64,000 bases of DNA from positions 39,878-103,877 of the forward strand of contig WNZI01000008.1 in the NCBI GenBank assembly GCA_009728235.1, in the 5' to 3' direction. Made by a program: the position numbers and the translations under genes. The notes beneath the pieces are model-generated. The model saw only the letters and a list, made by a program, of their open reading frames with translations. It was not told where the DNA came from and searched no databases. Below, in pieces: positions 8,889-16,152 of the stretch. The DNA comes from Vibrio cholerae (GTDB lineage: Bacteria; Actinomycetota; Actinomycetes; Actinomycetales; Micrococcaceae). Numbering within the stretch: the stretch's first letter is position 1; each line of letters begins with the position of its first letter.

Positions 8889-9045
8889 CCTGCGGGGTGA
8901 GCTGTCGGGTTCGGATGGGAGTCACCCGGCCGCGAGCAACGCCTGTGGGCGTGCTTGGTGCGGCTTAACCCCGAGGACGCCTGCAGGTGATCCTGCGCGT
9001 CCGGTGGAACGAGTGGTTCCCCCGTCCCTGCCTTCATCTGTGCGA
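8889..9045 (-). promoter_or_regulatory. c-di-AMP riboswitch (ydaO-yuaA type)
   Basis: Read on the minus strand, the leader contains the conserved blocks of the ydaO-yuaA class in order: GACGGGGGAACCA (about 9025-9013), GGGGTTAAGCC (about 8972-8962), and CCGAACCCGACAGCTCACC with CCCGCAGGC (about 8914-8887). It ends about 20 bases before the ATG of a LysM-NlpC/P60 gene. In actinobacteria this class usually turns off cell-wall hydrolase genes when c-di-AMP is high. The assignment is from motif recall; a covariance-model search was not run. Confidence 0.85.
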
Positions 9046-9167
9046 ACGTGTCCCGATCGGCGGCAGGGCTCGGCAATCCGTCCGGGAGTGCCCCACGTGG
9101 ACGGGGGCACCGGACGACCATAACTACTGCTCGGACGATTTGTCACATTTCCATAACGCCGCTTACC

Positions 9168-9404
9168 CTACCCTCCGGCTCGCAAGGACCTCGAGCGGCG
9201 GACGGCGGCAATGGTCCCTGCGACGCTGAGGGCGAGGAGGACGGCCTGCTGCGCATAGAACCACGCGGTGACCTGCGAGCCGGCGCTGCCCGCGACGAGG
9301 AGGATGCTGCTGCCCACGGTGATCGTGAGTACGACACCGAGGTACGAGAGCGTCTGCCAGAGCGTCCGCTCCTGCCGTCGGCCGGCCGACTTCCAGCTGT
9401 CCAT
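9168..9404 (-). CDS. Small two-helix membrane protein, unknown function
   Basis: A protein of 78 residues with two hydrophobic segments (LSYLGVVLTITVGSSILLVAG and QQAVLLALSVAGTIAAV), a charged N-terminus (MDSWKSAGRRQERT) and an Arg-rich C-terminus. It is probably a small inner-membrane protein. I do not recognise a family. It lies between the cellulase and the c-di-AMP riboswitch on the same strand. Confidence 0.55.
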   Translation of the reverse strand: MDSWKSAGRRQERTLWQTLSYLGVVLTITVGSSILLVAGSAGSQVTAWFYAQQAVLLALSVAGTIAAVRRSRSLRAGG

Positions 9405-9434
9405 CCGTCCAGCCTATGCCGAAGGCGCGGGGAG

Positions 9435-9465
9435 GGGCGTGCGCAGGAGTCGCCTGCGCACGCCC
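9435..9465 (-). terminator. Strong hairpin after the cellulase gene
   Basis: A perfect 13-base stem (9435-9447 with 9453-9465) with a five-base loop lies eight bases after the cellulase stop. There is no T-run, but position and stability fit a terminator or a 3' end stabiliser. Confidence 0.55.
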
Positions 9466-9472
9466 GCTTCTC

Positions 9473-10759
9473 CTAGCGTCGCACGGGGGCGCTGGCGTTC
9501 GCGAGCAGGTCGAGCGCCTGCTCCGGGAACCATGCCCCCGCTGCGGGATCCACGCGATCCCATTCGGGGTCGACGCCGCCGTTGTCCGTCAGTCCGCGAG
9601 TGCACTCTCCGTCCGACTCCCCCGGGACCTTGATCCAGAGGAAGGCGTCGGCGAGCTCGTGGCCCGTGTTCGAGGTAGGGACGTAGCCGAGCCCCCGGCT
9701 CGGAGGATTGCACCAGACCTGGGGATCCGGGTAGGACACCGACGGGACCCAGGGCCCCTTGCCGTTGCGGCTGGTGTCGATGACGAAGTGCGCGAGGTCC
9801 TCGCTCGACGGCGCGTTGGCCGCCGCCCCCACGTTCTGCGCGTACCAGGCATCGGTGAGGCCCCAGGTGGAGAAATCGGCGGGTGAGGCCGGGTAGTACT
9901 GGCTCGCACAGGAGCCGTACGCTCCGGGGTCGATCTCGGTGGCGTAGTAGATGCACTGTGAGACCCAGCTGCCGAACTTCAACTGCCGCTCGGTGAGCTC
10001 GTAGTTCGAGACGTTGAGGAAGAAGCCGTCGGCCTTCTGCACGCCGGCCTTCACGAGCCGGTCCGAGATCTCCCCCACTCCCAGCCAGGCGCTGTGCGTG
10101 CCATCGAGGTAGACCTTCGTGTTGGGCAGTGCCTTCAGCCGGTCCACGGCGTAGTTGAGCATCTCGAAGCGTTCGGCCGCGGCGGTTGCGGCGCTGGCTT
10201 CCGCCGGCTGGCACCACTCGAGGTTGCCGTCGAGTCCGCGGTACCACGGGATGATGCCGAGTCCGTCCGGCTCGAGCACCACCATCGCCGCGCGGTCCTG
10301 GATGCCTGCTGCGAGCGCATCGACCCACGCCTTATAGCCGCCGACGTCGGTCGCCCCGCCGGCCGAGTACTGCGAGCAGTCCCGGAACGGCAGGTTGTAG
10401 GCCGCGAGTACCGGGACCTGCTTCTTGCCGGCGGCCCGGTGGGTGGTGTTCCGCACCTCCTGGGTGACCTTCTTCGGGTCACTGCCGGTGACCCATACCG
10501 CCTGCGGCGTCGAGATCATGGCGCTGAGGCTGTCCGCCCGCGCCCGGTCCCCGGAGGAGCGCAGGTCGGCAATCTGGCGCTGGGCTTCGTGGTAGTGGCT
10601 CTGCTTCGGCACGTAGAACTCCGTGGTCGACTGCCCGGGAGGCGGAGGGCCAGCCTTGCCTCCCTGGGCTGCCGCCGGTAGGGCCGAGAAGGCGGTGGAG
10701 GCGAGGATCCCTGCGAGCGCAAGGGTCGTGGCGCATGTCCTGGAAATGCTGAGCATCAT
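9473..10759 (-). CDS. Secreted glycoside hydrolase family 6 cellulase (endoglucanase type)
   Basis: A protein of 428 residues with a Sec signal peptide ending near LPAAAQ. GH6 enzymes cut beta-1,4-glucan with inversion. Visible signatures are AAYNLPFRDCSQYSAGG (residues 119-135), VVLEPDG with the likely catalytic acid D165, and WIKVPGESDG with D383. There is no carbohydrate-binding module, so it is a single-domain enzyme of endoglucanase size. AGGAG precedes the tandem ATGATG start. A CebR-type operator overlaps the expected transcription start, so the gene is probably induced by cellobiose and feeds the cellobiose-type uptake operon at 44.3-49.2 kb. Confidence 0.9.
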   Translation of the reverse strand: MMLSISRTCATTLALAGILASTAFSALPAAAQGGKAGPPPPGQSTTEFYVPKQSHYHEAQRQIADLRSSGDRARADSLSAMISTPQAVWVTGSDPKKVTQEVRNTTHRAAGKKQVPVLAAYNLPFRDCSQYSAGGATDVGGYKAWVDALAAGIQDRAAMVVLEPDGLGIIPWYRGLDGNLEWCQPAEASAATAAAERFEMLNYAVDRLKALPNTKVYLDGTHSAWLGVGEISDRLVKAGVQKADGFFLNVSNYELTERQLKFGSWVSQCIYYATEIDPGAYGSCASQYYPASPADFSTWGLTDAWYAQNVGAAANAPSSEDLAHFVIDTSRNGKGPWVPSVSYPDPQVWCNPPSRGLGYVPTSNTGHELADAFLWIKVPGESDGECTRGLTDNGGVDPEWDRVDPAAGAWFPEQALDLLANASAPVRR

Positions 10760-10819
10760 TGCTCCTCATACGGTGGATGAATGGCTCGAGAGCCCGATCG
10801 GCGAGCGCCGCTACCCCCG

Positions 10820-10868
10820 TGGAAGCGCTCCCACGGTCAGTCTTCGGTGCGTTCCCTCTCTTTGTCAA
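10820..10868 (-). promoter_or_regulatory. Cellulase promoter with CebR-type operator
   Basis: On the minus strand, TTGACA (10868-10863) is followed after 18 bases by AAGACT (10844-10839). The palindrome TGGAAGCGCTCCCA at 10820-10833 sits on the expected start site. It differs by one base from the CebR consensus TGGGAGCGCTCCCA known from Streptomyces and relatives. A LacI-type CebR should repress here without cellobiose. Confidence 0.7.
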
Positions 10869-10960
10869 GGTCTTCAGCACCCTGATGAAGCACGCCGATA
10901 CCGGCTCCACCTGAGGACACATTGTTGTTTCTGCAGGATCCCGATGTCACACTCTTGCTT

Positions 10961-11061
10961 GACCATCCCGAGCGGCTGAGAGATCTGGCTCACTGACGCC
11001 GCAGCAACCCTGGCCTCCGCGATTCCGCGGCGACAGAAGGGTGCTACTGCCAGACCGATGG
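10961..11061 (+). promoter_or_regulatory. SAM-I (S-box) riboswitch upstream of sfnG-metY
   Basis: The element has the same architecture as the one at 2993 but is 60 bases shorter. It contains CCATC, GAGCGGCTGAGAGA, GACGCCGCAGCAACCCT, a short P3 hairpin with CCGCG/CGCGG, AGGGTGCTACT and the closing GATGG. The closing strand at 11057-11061 overlaps the GGAGG ribosome-binding site at 11060-11064. SAM binding would therefore hide the start of sfnG. The shared P1 sequence suggests common ancestry of the two leaders. Confidence 0.92.
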
Positions 11062-11069
11062 AGGAAACC

Positions 11070-12236
11070 ATGAGCGTCGCCGACCTTTCCACGCCCCTGA
11101 AATTCGCCTACTGGGTCCCCAACGTCAGCGGAGGTCTGGTGGTCTCGACCATCGAGCAGCGGACCAGCTGGGATTTCGACTACAACCGCACACTCGCCCG
11201 CATCGCGGAGGACGCGGGCTTCGAGTACGCCCTGTCGCAGACGCGCTACGCCGCGTCCTACGGTGCGGACAAGCAGCACGAGGCGACGAGCTTCTCGCTT
11301 GCTCTCCTCGCAGCCACCGAGAAGCTCAAGGTCATCGCCGCCGTGCACCCGGGGATGTGGCACCCGGGCGTGCTCGCGAAATTCATCATCACGGCCGACC
11401 ACATCTCGAACGGGCGGGCCGCCGTCAACATCGTCTCCGGCTGGCTCAAGGACGAGTTCGTCAACTTCGGCCTCGAGTGGCTCGAACACGACGAGCGCTA
11501 CGTCCGCACCGAGGAGTTCATCCGCGTCCTGCGCGGTCTGTGGACCGAGGAGGGCTACAGCCAGGCGGGTACGTACTACGACATCAACAACTTCACCCTC
11601 AGCCCGGCGCCGATCGACGTACCGGGCCGTCCGCACCCCGAGATCTTCTTCGGCGGCAACTCCACGGCGGCGCAGGCCACGGCCGGCCGAGTGGCCGACT
11701 GGTACTTCTCGAACGGCAAGGACCTCGAGGGTTTCAAGGAGAACATCGCCGGAGTACAGGCTTCCGCTGCCGAAGCCGGACGCCGCCCCCGCTACGGCCT
11801 GAACGGTTTCGTCATCGCGCGGGACTCGGAGAAGGAGGCACGGGACACGCTCCGCGAGATCGTCGAAAAGGCACACCGCCCCGCGGTGGAGGGCTTCCGC
11901 GCCGCCGTGCAGGAGGCGGGCGCCTCGACCACCGACGGCAAGGGCATGTGGGCGGATTCGAGTTTCGAGGACCTCGTGCAGTACAACGACGGTTTCAAGA
12001 CCAAGCTCATCGGGACGCCCGAGCAGATCGCCGAGCGGATCGTGGAGTACAAGAAGATCGGGGTCAACCTCCTCCTCACGTGCTATCTCCACTTCCAGGA
12101 GGAGGTTGCCGCCTTCGGCAAGGACATCCTGCCGATCGTCCGCGAGCTCGAGGCGGACGCGGCCCGCAGTGCCGGCGTCGACTTCGATCCCGAATCGACC
12201 CTCGCAACCCCCGAACCCAGCAAGGCAGGTGTCTGA
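11070..12236 (+). CDS. sfnG: Dimethylsulfone monooxygenase (FMNH2-dependent)
   Basis: A protein of 388 residues in the bacterial luciferase-like flavin monooxygenase family. The N-terminal KFAYWVPNVSGGLVVSTIEQ and the following RTSWDFDYNRTLARIAEDAG are diagnostic for SfnG, which oxidises dimethylsulfone to methanesulfinate with reduced flavin and oxygen. Later features are HPGMWHPGVLAKFI and NIVSGWLKDEFVNFG. The ATG at 11070 has GGAGG five bases upstream; an in-frame ATG at 11058 lies inside that site. No flavin reductase or methanesulfonate monooxygenase gene is nearby, so those must be encoded elsewhere. The stop overlaps metY. Confidence 0.92.
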   Translation: MSVADLSTPLKFAYWVPNVSGGLVVSTIEQRTSWDFDYNRTLARIAEDAGFEYALSQTRYAASYGADKQHEATSFSLALLAATEKLKVIAAVHPGMWHPGVLAKFIITADHISNGRAAVNIVSGWLKDEFVNFGLEWLEHDERYVRTEEFIRVLRGLWTEEGYSQAGTYYDINNFTLSPAPIDVPGRPHPEIFFGGNSTAAQATAGRVADWYFSNGKDLEGFKENIAGVQASAAEAGRRPRYGLNGFVIARDSEKEARDTLREIVEKAHRPAVEGFRAAVQEAGASTTDGKGMWADSSFEDLVQYNDGFKTKLIGTPEQIAERIVEYKKIGVNLLLTCYLHFQEEVAAFGKDILPIVRELEADAARSAGVDFDPESTLATPEPSKAGV

Positions 12237-13612
12237 TGGCAGAACGTTCCTTCGGTTTCCGCACGCGCGCACTGCACGCAGGCGGCACGCCCGATGCCAC
12301 GCACGGCGCCCGGGCCGTCCCGATCTACCAGACGACGTCGTTCGTGTTCAAGGACACGAACGACGCCGCGAATCTCTTCGCCCTGCAGAAGTACGGCAAC
12401 ATCTACTCACGCATCGGCAACCCCACCGTGGCGGCCTTCGAGGAGCGCATCGCCTCCCTCGAGGGCGGTATCGGCGCGGTCGCGACGGCGTCGGGCATGA
12501 GCGCGGAGTTCCTCACCTTCGCGGCGCTCTGCCAGGCGGGTGACCACATCGTCGCCGCCTCGCAGCTCTACGGCGGCACCGTCACACAGCTCGATGTCAC
12601 GCTGCGCCGGTTCGGCATCGAGACGACCTTCGTCCCGGGAACGGACCCGGCGGACTACGCGGCAGCGATCCGCGAGAACACCAAGGCCGTCTACGCCGAG
12701 GTCATCGCGAACCCCTCGGGTGAGATCGCCGACCTCGCCGGACTCGCGAAGGTGGCGCGCGATGCCGGCGTCCCGTTCATCGTCGATTCGACGCTCAGCA
12801 CGCCCTACCTGGTACGGCCCATCGAGCACGGGGCGGACATCGTCATCCACTCGGCGACCAAGTTCATCGGCGGCCATGGCACCACGCTCGGGGGCGTCAT
12901 CGTGGAGAGCGGACGCTTCGACTGGGGCAACGGCAAATTCCCCATGATGACCGAACCCGTCCCCTCCTACGGCAACATCCAGTGGTGGGCGAATTTCGGC
13001 GAGTACGGCTTCCTCACGAAGCTCCGCACCGAGCAGCTCCGCGACATCGGGCCGTCACTGTCTCCGATGTCCGCCTTTCAACTGCTGCAGGGAGTGGAGA
13101 CTCTCGCGCAGCGACTCGACGAGCACCTCGAGAACGCCCAGGCCGTTGCGGAGTGGCTGCAGGACGATCCCCGCGTGGAGTACGTGAATTACGCCGGCCT
13201 GCCCACCCATGCCCACCACGAGCGCGCGAAGACCTACCTGCCGCAGGGACCGGGCTCGGTGTTCAGCTTCGGCATCAGGGGCGGCCGCAAGGCCGGTCAG
13301 AAGTTCATCGAGTCCCTCCAGCTCGCCTCCCACCTCGCCAACGTGGGGGACTCCCGGACACTCGTGATCCACCCCGGCTCGACGACGCACCAGCAGCTCT
13401 CGGCCGAGCAGCTCGCAGCGGCAGGGGTTCCCGAGGACCTCGTGCGGATCTCGGTGGGCCTGGAGGACCTCGACGACATCCTGTGGGACCTCGACCAGGC
13501 GCTCGACACCGCGGTGAACGCGTCCGACGCCGACTTCGACGAGCTCCCGCAGGAAGCTGCCGGCGGGAACGACGAACCGTCGACGACGCGAGCCGTAGGA
13601 GTGGGAGCATGA
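12236..13612 (+). CDS. metY: O-acetylhomoserine sulfhydrylase
   Basis: A protein of 458 residues in the Cys/Met metabolism PLP family. MetY makes homocysteine from O-acetylhomoserine and sulfide, the direct sulfhydrylation route to methionine. The start RTRALHAGGTPD and substrate loop PIYQTTSFVFKD are typical. The PLP lysine is K209 in HSATKFIGGHG. The C-terminal tail (from about residue 435) is acidic and extra to the fold. It starts on an overlap with sfnG and ends on an ATGA overlap with a CoA-binding gene, so all three are expressed from the SAM riboswitch transcript. Confidence 0.93.
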   Translation: MAERSFGFRTRALHAGGTPDATHGARAVPIYQTTSFVFKDTNDAANLFALQKYGNIYSRIGNPTVAAFEERIASLEGGIGAVATASGMSAEFLTFAALCQAGDHIVAASQLYGGTVTQLDVTLRRFGIETTFVPGTDPADYAAAIRENTKAVYAEVIANPSGEIADLAGLAKVARDAGVPFIVDSTLSTPYLVRPIEHGADIVIHSATKFIGGHGTTLGGVIVESGRFDWGNGKFPMMTEPVPSYGNIQWWANFGEYGFLTKLRTEQLRDIGPSLSPMSAFQLLQGVETLAQRLDEHLENAQAVAEWLQDDPRVEYVNYAGLPTHAHHERAKTYLPQGPGSVFSFGIRGGRKAGQKFIESLQLASHLANVGDSRTLVIHPGSTTHQQLSAEQLAAAGVPEDLVRISVGLEDLDDILWDLDQALDTAVNASDADFDELPQEAAGGNDEPSTTRAVGVGA

Positions 13613-14109
13613 GCGTGCCGGCACCGGAACGCACCTGGGAGGGCCCTTCGGCGCCCGAACGCCTGAGTCTCCTGAGGAATGCACGGTCGGTGGCCATCGT
13701 AGGGGCATCGGACAAGCCCTCGCGGGCGTCCTACTTCGTCGCGACCTACCTCCAGTCCTCCTCGCCCTACCGCCTGTACTTCGTGAACCCGGTGGCCAAG
13801 GAGATCCTGGGGCAACCGGCGTACGCCTCGCTCAAGGACCTACCCGAGGTTCCCGACGTCGTCGACGTGTTCCGTCGGCACGACGACCTGCCATCGGTCC
13901 TGCAGGAGACCCTCGACGTCGGCGCGAAGACCCTGTGGCTGCAACTCGGCTCATGGCACGAGGACGTGGCGAGGGAGGCCGAGTCGGCTGGGCTCGACGT
14001 CGTGATGGACCGCTGCATCAAGATCGAGCACGCACGCTTCCACGGTGGGCTGAACCTCGCCGGCTTCAATACCGGCATCATCTCGTCGAAGCGACAGATC
14101 ACCTCGTAG
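13609..14109 (+). CDS. CoA-binding (Rossmann) domain protein linked to metY
   Basis: A protein of 166 residues. About 25 N-terminal residues precede a CoA-binding Rossmann fold with VAIVGASDKPSRASYFVATY near the start and AKTLWLQLGSWHEDVARE plus GLDVVMDRCIKIEH near the end. It resembles the protein at 2488 along most of the domain. Close coupling to metY (ATGA) and the SAM riboswitch suggests a role in sulfur or methionine metabolism, but the biochemical function is unknown. It ends 11 bases inside the converging gene. Confidence 0.85.
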   Translation: MSVPAPERTWEGPSAPERLSLLRNARSVAIVGASDKPSRASYFVATYLQSSSPYRLYFVNPVAKEILGQPAYASLKDLPEVPDVVDVFRRHDDLPSVLQETLDVGAKTLWLQLGSWHEDVAREAESAGLDVVMDRCIKIEHARFHGGLNLAGFNTGIISSKRQITS

Positions 14110-14698
14110 GCGCACGTTCCGCAGGCAGTTCCGGCGTCCCGGCAGGGGTGGGCCCGTCCGGCACTTCTGCGGGCACGGGCACGTCCGCAGGAGGATCGAG
14201 CGCACGATCGACGTCGCCACCGGCCGGCACGCGGTGCTCACCCAGGGCGGGTGCGTCGTCGTCCGGCTGACCCGGCCCCTGGTTCCAGCTCGTCAGCGGC
14301 GGCTCCACCGTCTCGAAGGTGACCGGACCGTCCGCCGTTCCGTCCGTCGTGTCGTCGCTGACGACCACCTCCGCATCGGCGAGGAACAGGGTCATCCACA
14401 CGTCGTCCGCCCGTTCCGGAGCAGACAGGAACACCGGATCCTCCTGCAGCGGGACCGCGACACGGAGCCATGACACGGTGCGGTCCGCCGGCGATGCCGA
14501 CGAGTCCTCGGCCTGCCCTCCCCGACCATCGGGGGCGCTGCCGCCCTGCGTGCGGGCGGTGTCCTGCTGTCCGTGGGTTCGCCCCGGTTCGCGCTGACCG
14601 CTCCTGCCCTGATCGCCCTGGACCTGCTCTGCGGCGCCCTGGCTCCGGCTCCTGCCCTGACCGCCCTTCGCCTGCTCCGCCTGACCCTGGCCCTTCAC
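14099..14698 (-). CDS. Extracytoplasmic-type C-terminal part of the sigma-linked membrane protein (or separate small protein)
   Basis: An open frame of 199 residues starting at a GTG that overlaps the stop of the upstream gene. The first 60 residues are Gln/Gly-rich. A conserved-looking segment then begins RTVSWLRVAVPLQEDPVF, and the tail is acidic and Pro-rich. It has no start signal of its own beyond the overlap. Its frame continues sensibly upstream of the GTG (GQRPGLTEEVKGQGQ), which suggests that it and the 14695-15402 frame are one protein split by a missing base near 14727. I do not recognise a named family. Confidence 0.5.
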   Translation of the reverse strand: MKGQGQAEQAKGGQGRSRSQGAAEQVQGDQGRSGQREPGRTHGQQDTARTQGGSAPDGRGGQAEDSSASPADRTVSWLRVAVPLQEDPVFLSAPERADDVWMTLFLADAEVVVSDDTTDGTADGPVTFETVEPPLTSWNQGPGQPDDDAPALGEHRVPAGGDVDRALDPPADVPVPAEVPDGPTPAGTPELPAERAPTR

Positions 14699-15402
14699 CT
14701 CTTCTGTGAGGCCCGGGCGCTGGCCCGGGCGACGGGCGATCCGGGCACGGTTCCCGGCCCTTCGACCGGTGTCGGCGGTGCGCCGACGGCAGGCGCCGCC
14801 GGAGCAGGCGCCTCCACGGGCCCGGGGGTGGTGGCCGATTGCGGAGCCGCTGAAGTGACCTGCCCGGGCTGAGGACCGGATGCCGGCGGAGCCGCGTGGG
14901 CTGATCCTGCCGCAGGTGCCGCAGCGGCTTCCTCCGCACCCCCTGGAGGAGCAGGAACCGCGGACGGCGATGGAACAGGCGCGATCGGCGGGGCCGGGGG
15001 TGTGACAGCGGCAGGGGCGACGACCGAGGAGGCCTCCGAGCGTTCCGCGCCCGAGGAATCAGCGGCATCGGCGGCGCGGAAGCGGGAGGCCGAGTCGACG
15101 GCGGCGCCCAACCCGTCCGTCAGGTGCAGCGTCCCTGCCGCAACCCCCGAGATCCCTACCCCCATGGACACGGCGAGTGCCCCCCCGATGAACGTGATGC
15201 GGTTCTTCGTCCGACGGCCCTGCTGTGGCTTGCCGCCGTCGGCCATCAACCGGGCCAGCTCGGCGGATGCCTGTGGTGCCGGTCCGGCGCCGAGCGCCCC
15301 GATGTCCTGCAATCCGCGCACCAGTGCAGGATCCTGGAGGACGCCGGCGTCGTCCAGGAGCTCCAGCACGATGTGGGGCGAGGGAGTAGCCCGATCAGTC
15401 AT
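14695..15402 (-). CDS. Single-pass membrane protein after a sigma factor, candidate anti-sigma factor
   Basis: A protein of 235 residues. A cytoplasmic N-terminus of about 65 residues is followed by one membrane helix (ITFIGGALAVSMGVGISGVA, about 69-88) and then a long Ala/Pro-rich outer segment. The start overlaps the stop of a sigma-factor gene (ATGA), and this topology is typical of anti-sigma factors or membrane partners of sigma factors. No zinc-binding ZAS motif (HxxxCxxC) is present, so any anti-sigma role is inferred from topology and linkage. It may be the N-terminal half of a longer protein that includes 14099-14698. Confidence 0.6.
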   Translation of the reverse strand: MTDRATPSPHIVLELLDDAGVLQDPALVRGLQDIGALGAGPAPQASAELARLMADGGKPQQGRRTKNRITFIGGALAVSMGVGISGVAAGTLHLTDGLGAAVDSASRFRAADAADSSGAERSEASSVVAPAAVTPPAPPIAPVPSPSAVPAPPGGAEEAAAAPAAGSAHAAPPASGPQPGQVTSAAPQSATTPGPVEAPAPAAPAVGAPPTPVEGPGTVPGSPVARASARASQKR

Positions 15403-15953
15403 GACGCAATCGATTCGTTGGGTTGTACGAGTTCCTTCAGCTTGAGCAGTCCCCGCCGCTGCAGCTGCTTGACCGATCCGGACGACTTCCCCAGAATCTC
15501 GGCGACCTGGTCGACCGGCAGTTCCGCGACGATGCGCAGCAGGATCACGTCACGCTGCTCGGCGTTGAGCTGAGCCAGCATCTCGCGCGCACCGCCGACG
15601 TCGAGGTTCTCGAGCGCCACTGTCTCGGCGGAGTCGGACGCTCGTCCGTCACCGTCGGCCTCGTACTCGAGCAGGACCGGTGTCCTCGTCCTCCTCCGTA
15701 CCTCGTCGACGTATCGCGCGTGTGCCACGGAGAAGGTGAAGGTCCGCAGGCCCGCCAGCCCTCCGGACACGGTGTCCAGTCTGGAGAACACGGACAGGAA
15801 GACTTCCTGGGTCAGGGCTTCGGGATCGTCCGACCCACGGCCGGCGAAGTACCCCAGGACGCCTGGACTCAGGGCCTGGTAGATCAGGGAGAAAGCCGCC
15901 GGTTCACCTGCTTGTGCGCGGACGAGCGCATCATCGGGCAGCGGTGGGACCAC
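15399..15953 (-). CDS. Sigma-70 family (ECF-like) RNA polymerase sigma factor
   Basis: A protein of 184 residues with region 2 (SLIYQALSPGVLGYFAGRG, then ALTQEVFLSVFSRL) and region 4 (LNAEQRDVILLRIVAELPVD, then the helix-turn-helix VAEILGKSSGSVKQLQRRGL). There is no region 3. It should direct RNA polymerase to a small stress regulon. It is the first gene of an overlapping set with a membrane protein, and resembles actinobacterial SigD-like factors. Targets cannot be deduced here. Confidence 0.85.
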   Translation of the reverse strand: MVPPLPDDALVRAQAGEPAAFSLIYQALSPGVLGYFAGRGSDDPEALTQEVFLSVFSRLDTVSGGLAGLRTFTFSVAHARYVDEVRRRTRTPVLLEYEADGDGRASDSAETVALENLDVGGAREMLAQLNAEQRDVILLRIVAELPVDQVAEILGKSSGSVKQLQRRGLLKLKELVQPNESIAS

Positions 15954-16042
15954 GGTTCGTTTCCTTGTTCGGGCGGGACGGCGTCACCATCGTAACCGTT
16001 GCATCCCATCCACGGTGGCCCTCCCCGCCGTTAACGGGAAAG

Positions 16043-16082
16043 GCCGCACCGAGGCCCGTTGGGGGATAAGCCTCGGTGCGGC
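16043..16082 (-). terminator. Terminator of the arabinose/sugar-transport operon
   Basis: A perfect 13-base inverted repeat (16043-16055 and 16070-16082) with a 14-base loop lies about 70 bases after the permease stop. On the minus strand it is followed by CTTTCCCGTTAA. It separates the operon from the sigma-factor gene. Confidence 0.65.
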
Positions 16083-16152
16083 TCACATACTGGTAATCGT
16101 CGGACGGTCCCGGAAAGTTACGCTCCTCCGGAGATTTCTTCCCGCTCGCCTG

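Noticed and set aside
14695..14698. Genuine translational coupling of two separate proteins
   Set aside because: The downstream frame reads sensibly upstream of its GTG and fits one missing base, so separate genes are less likely; both entries are still listed because it is not proven.
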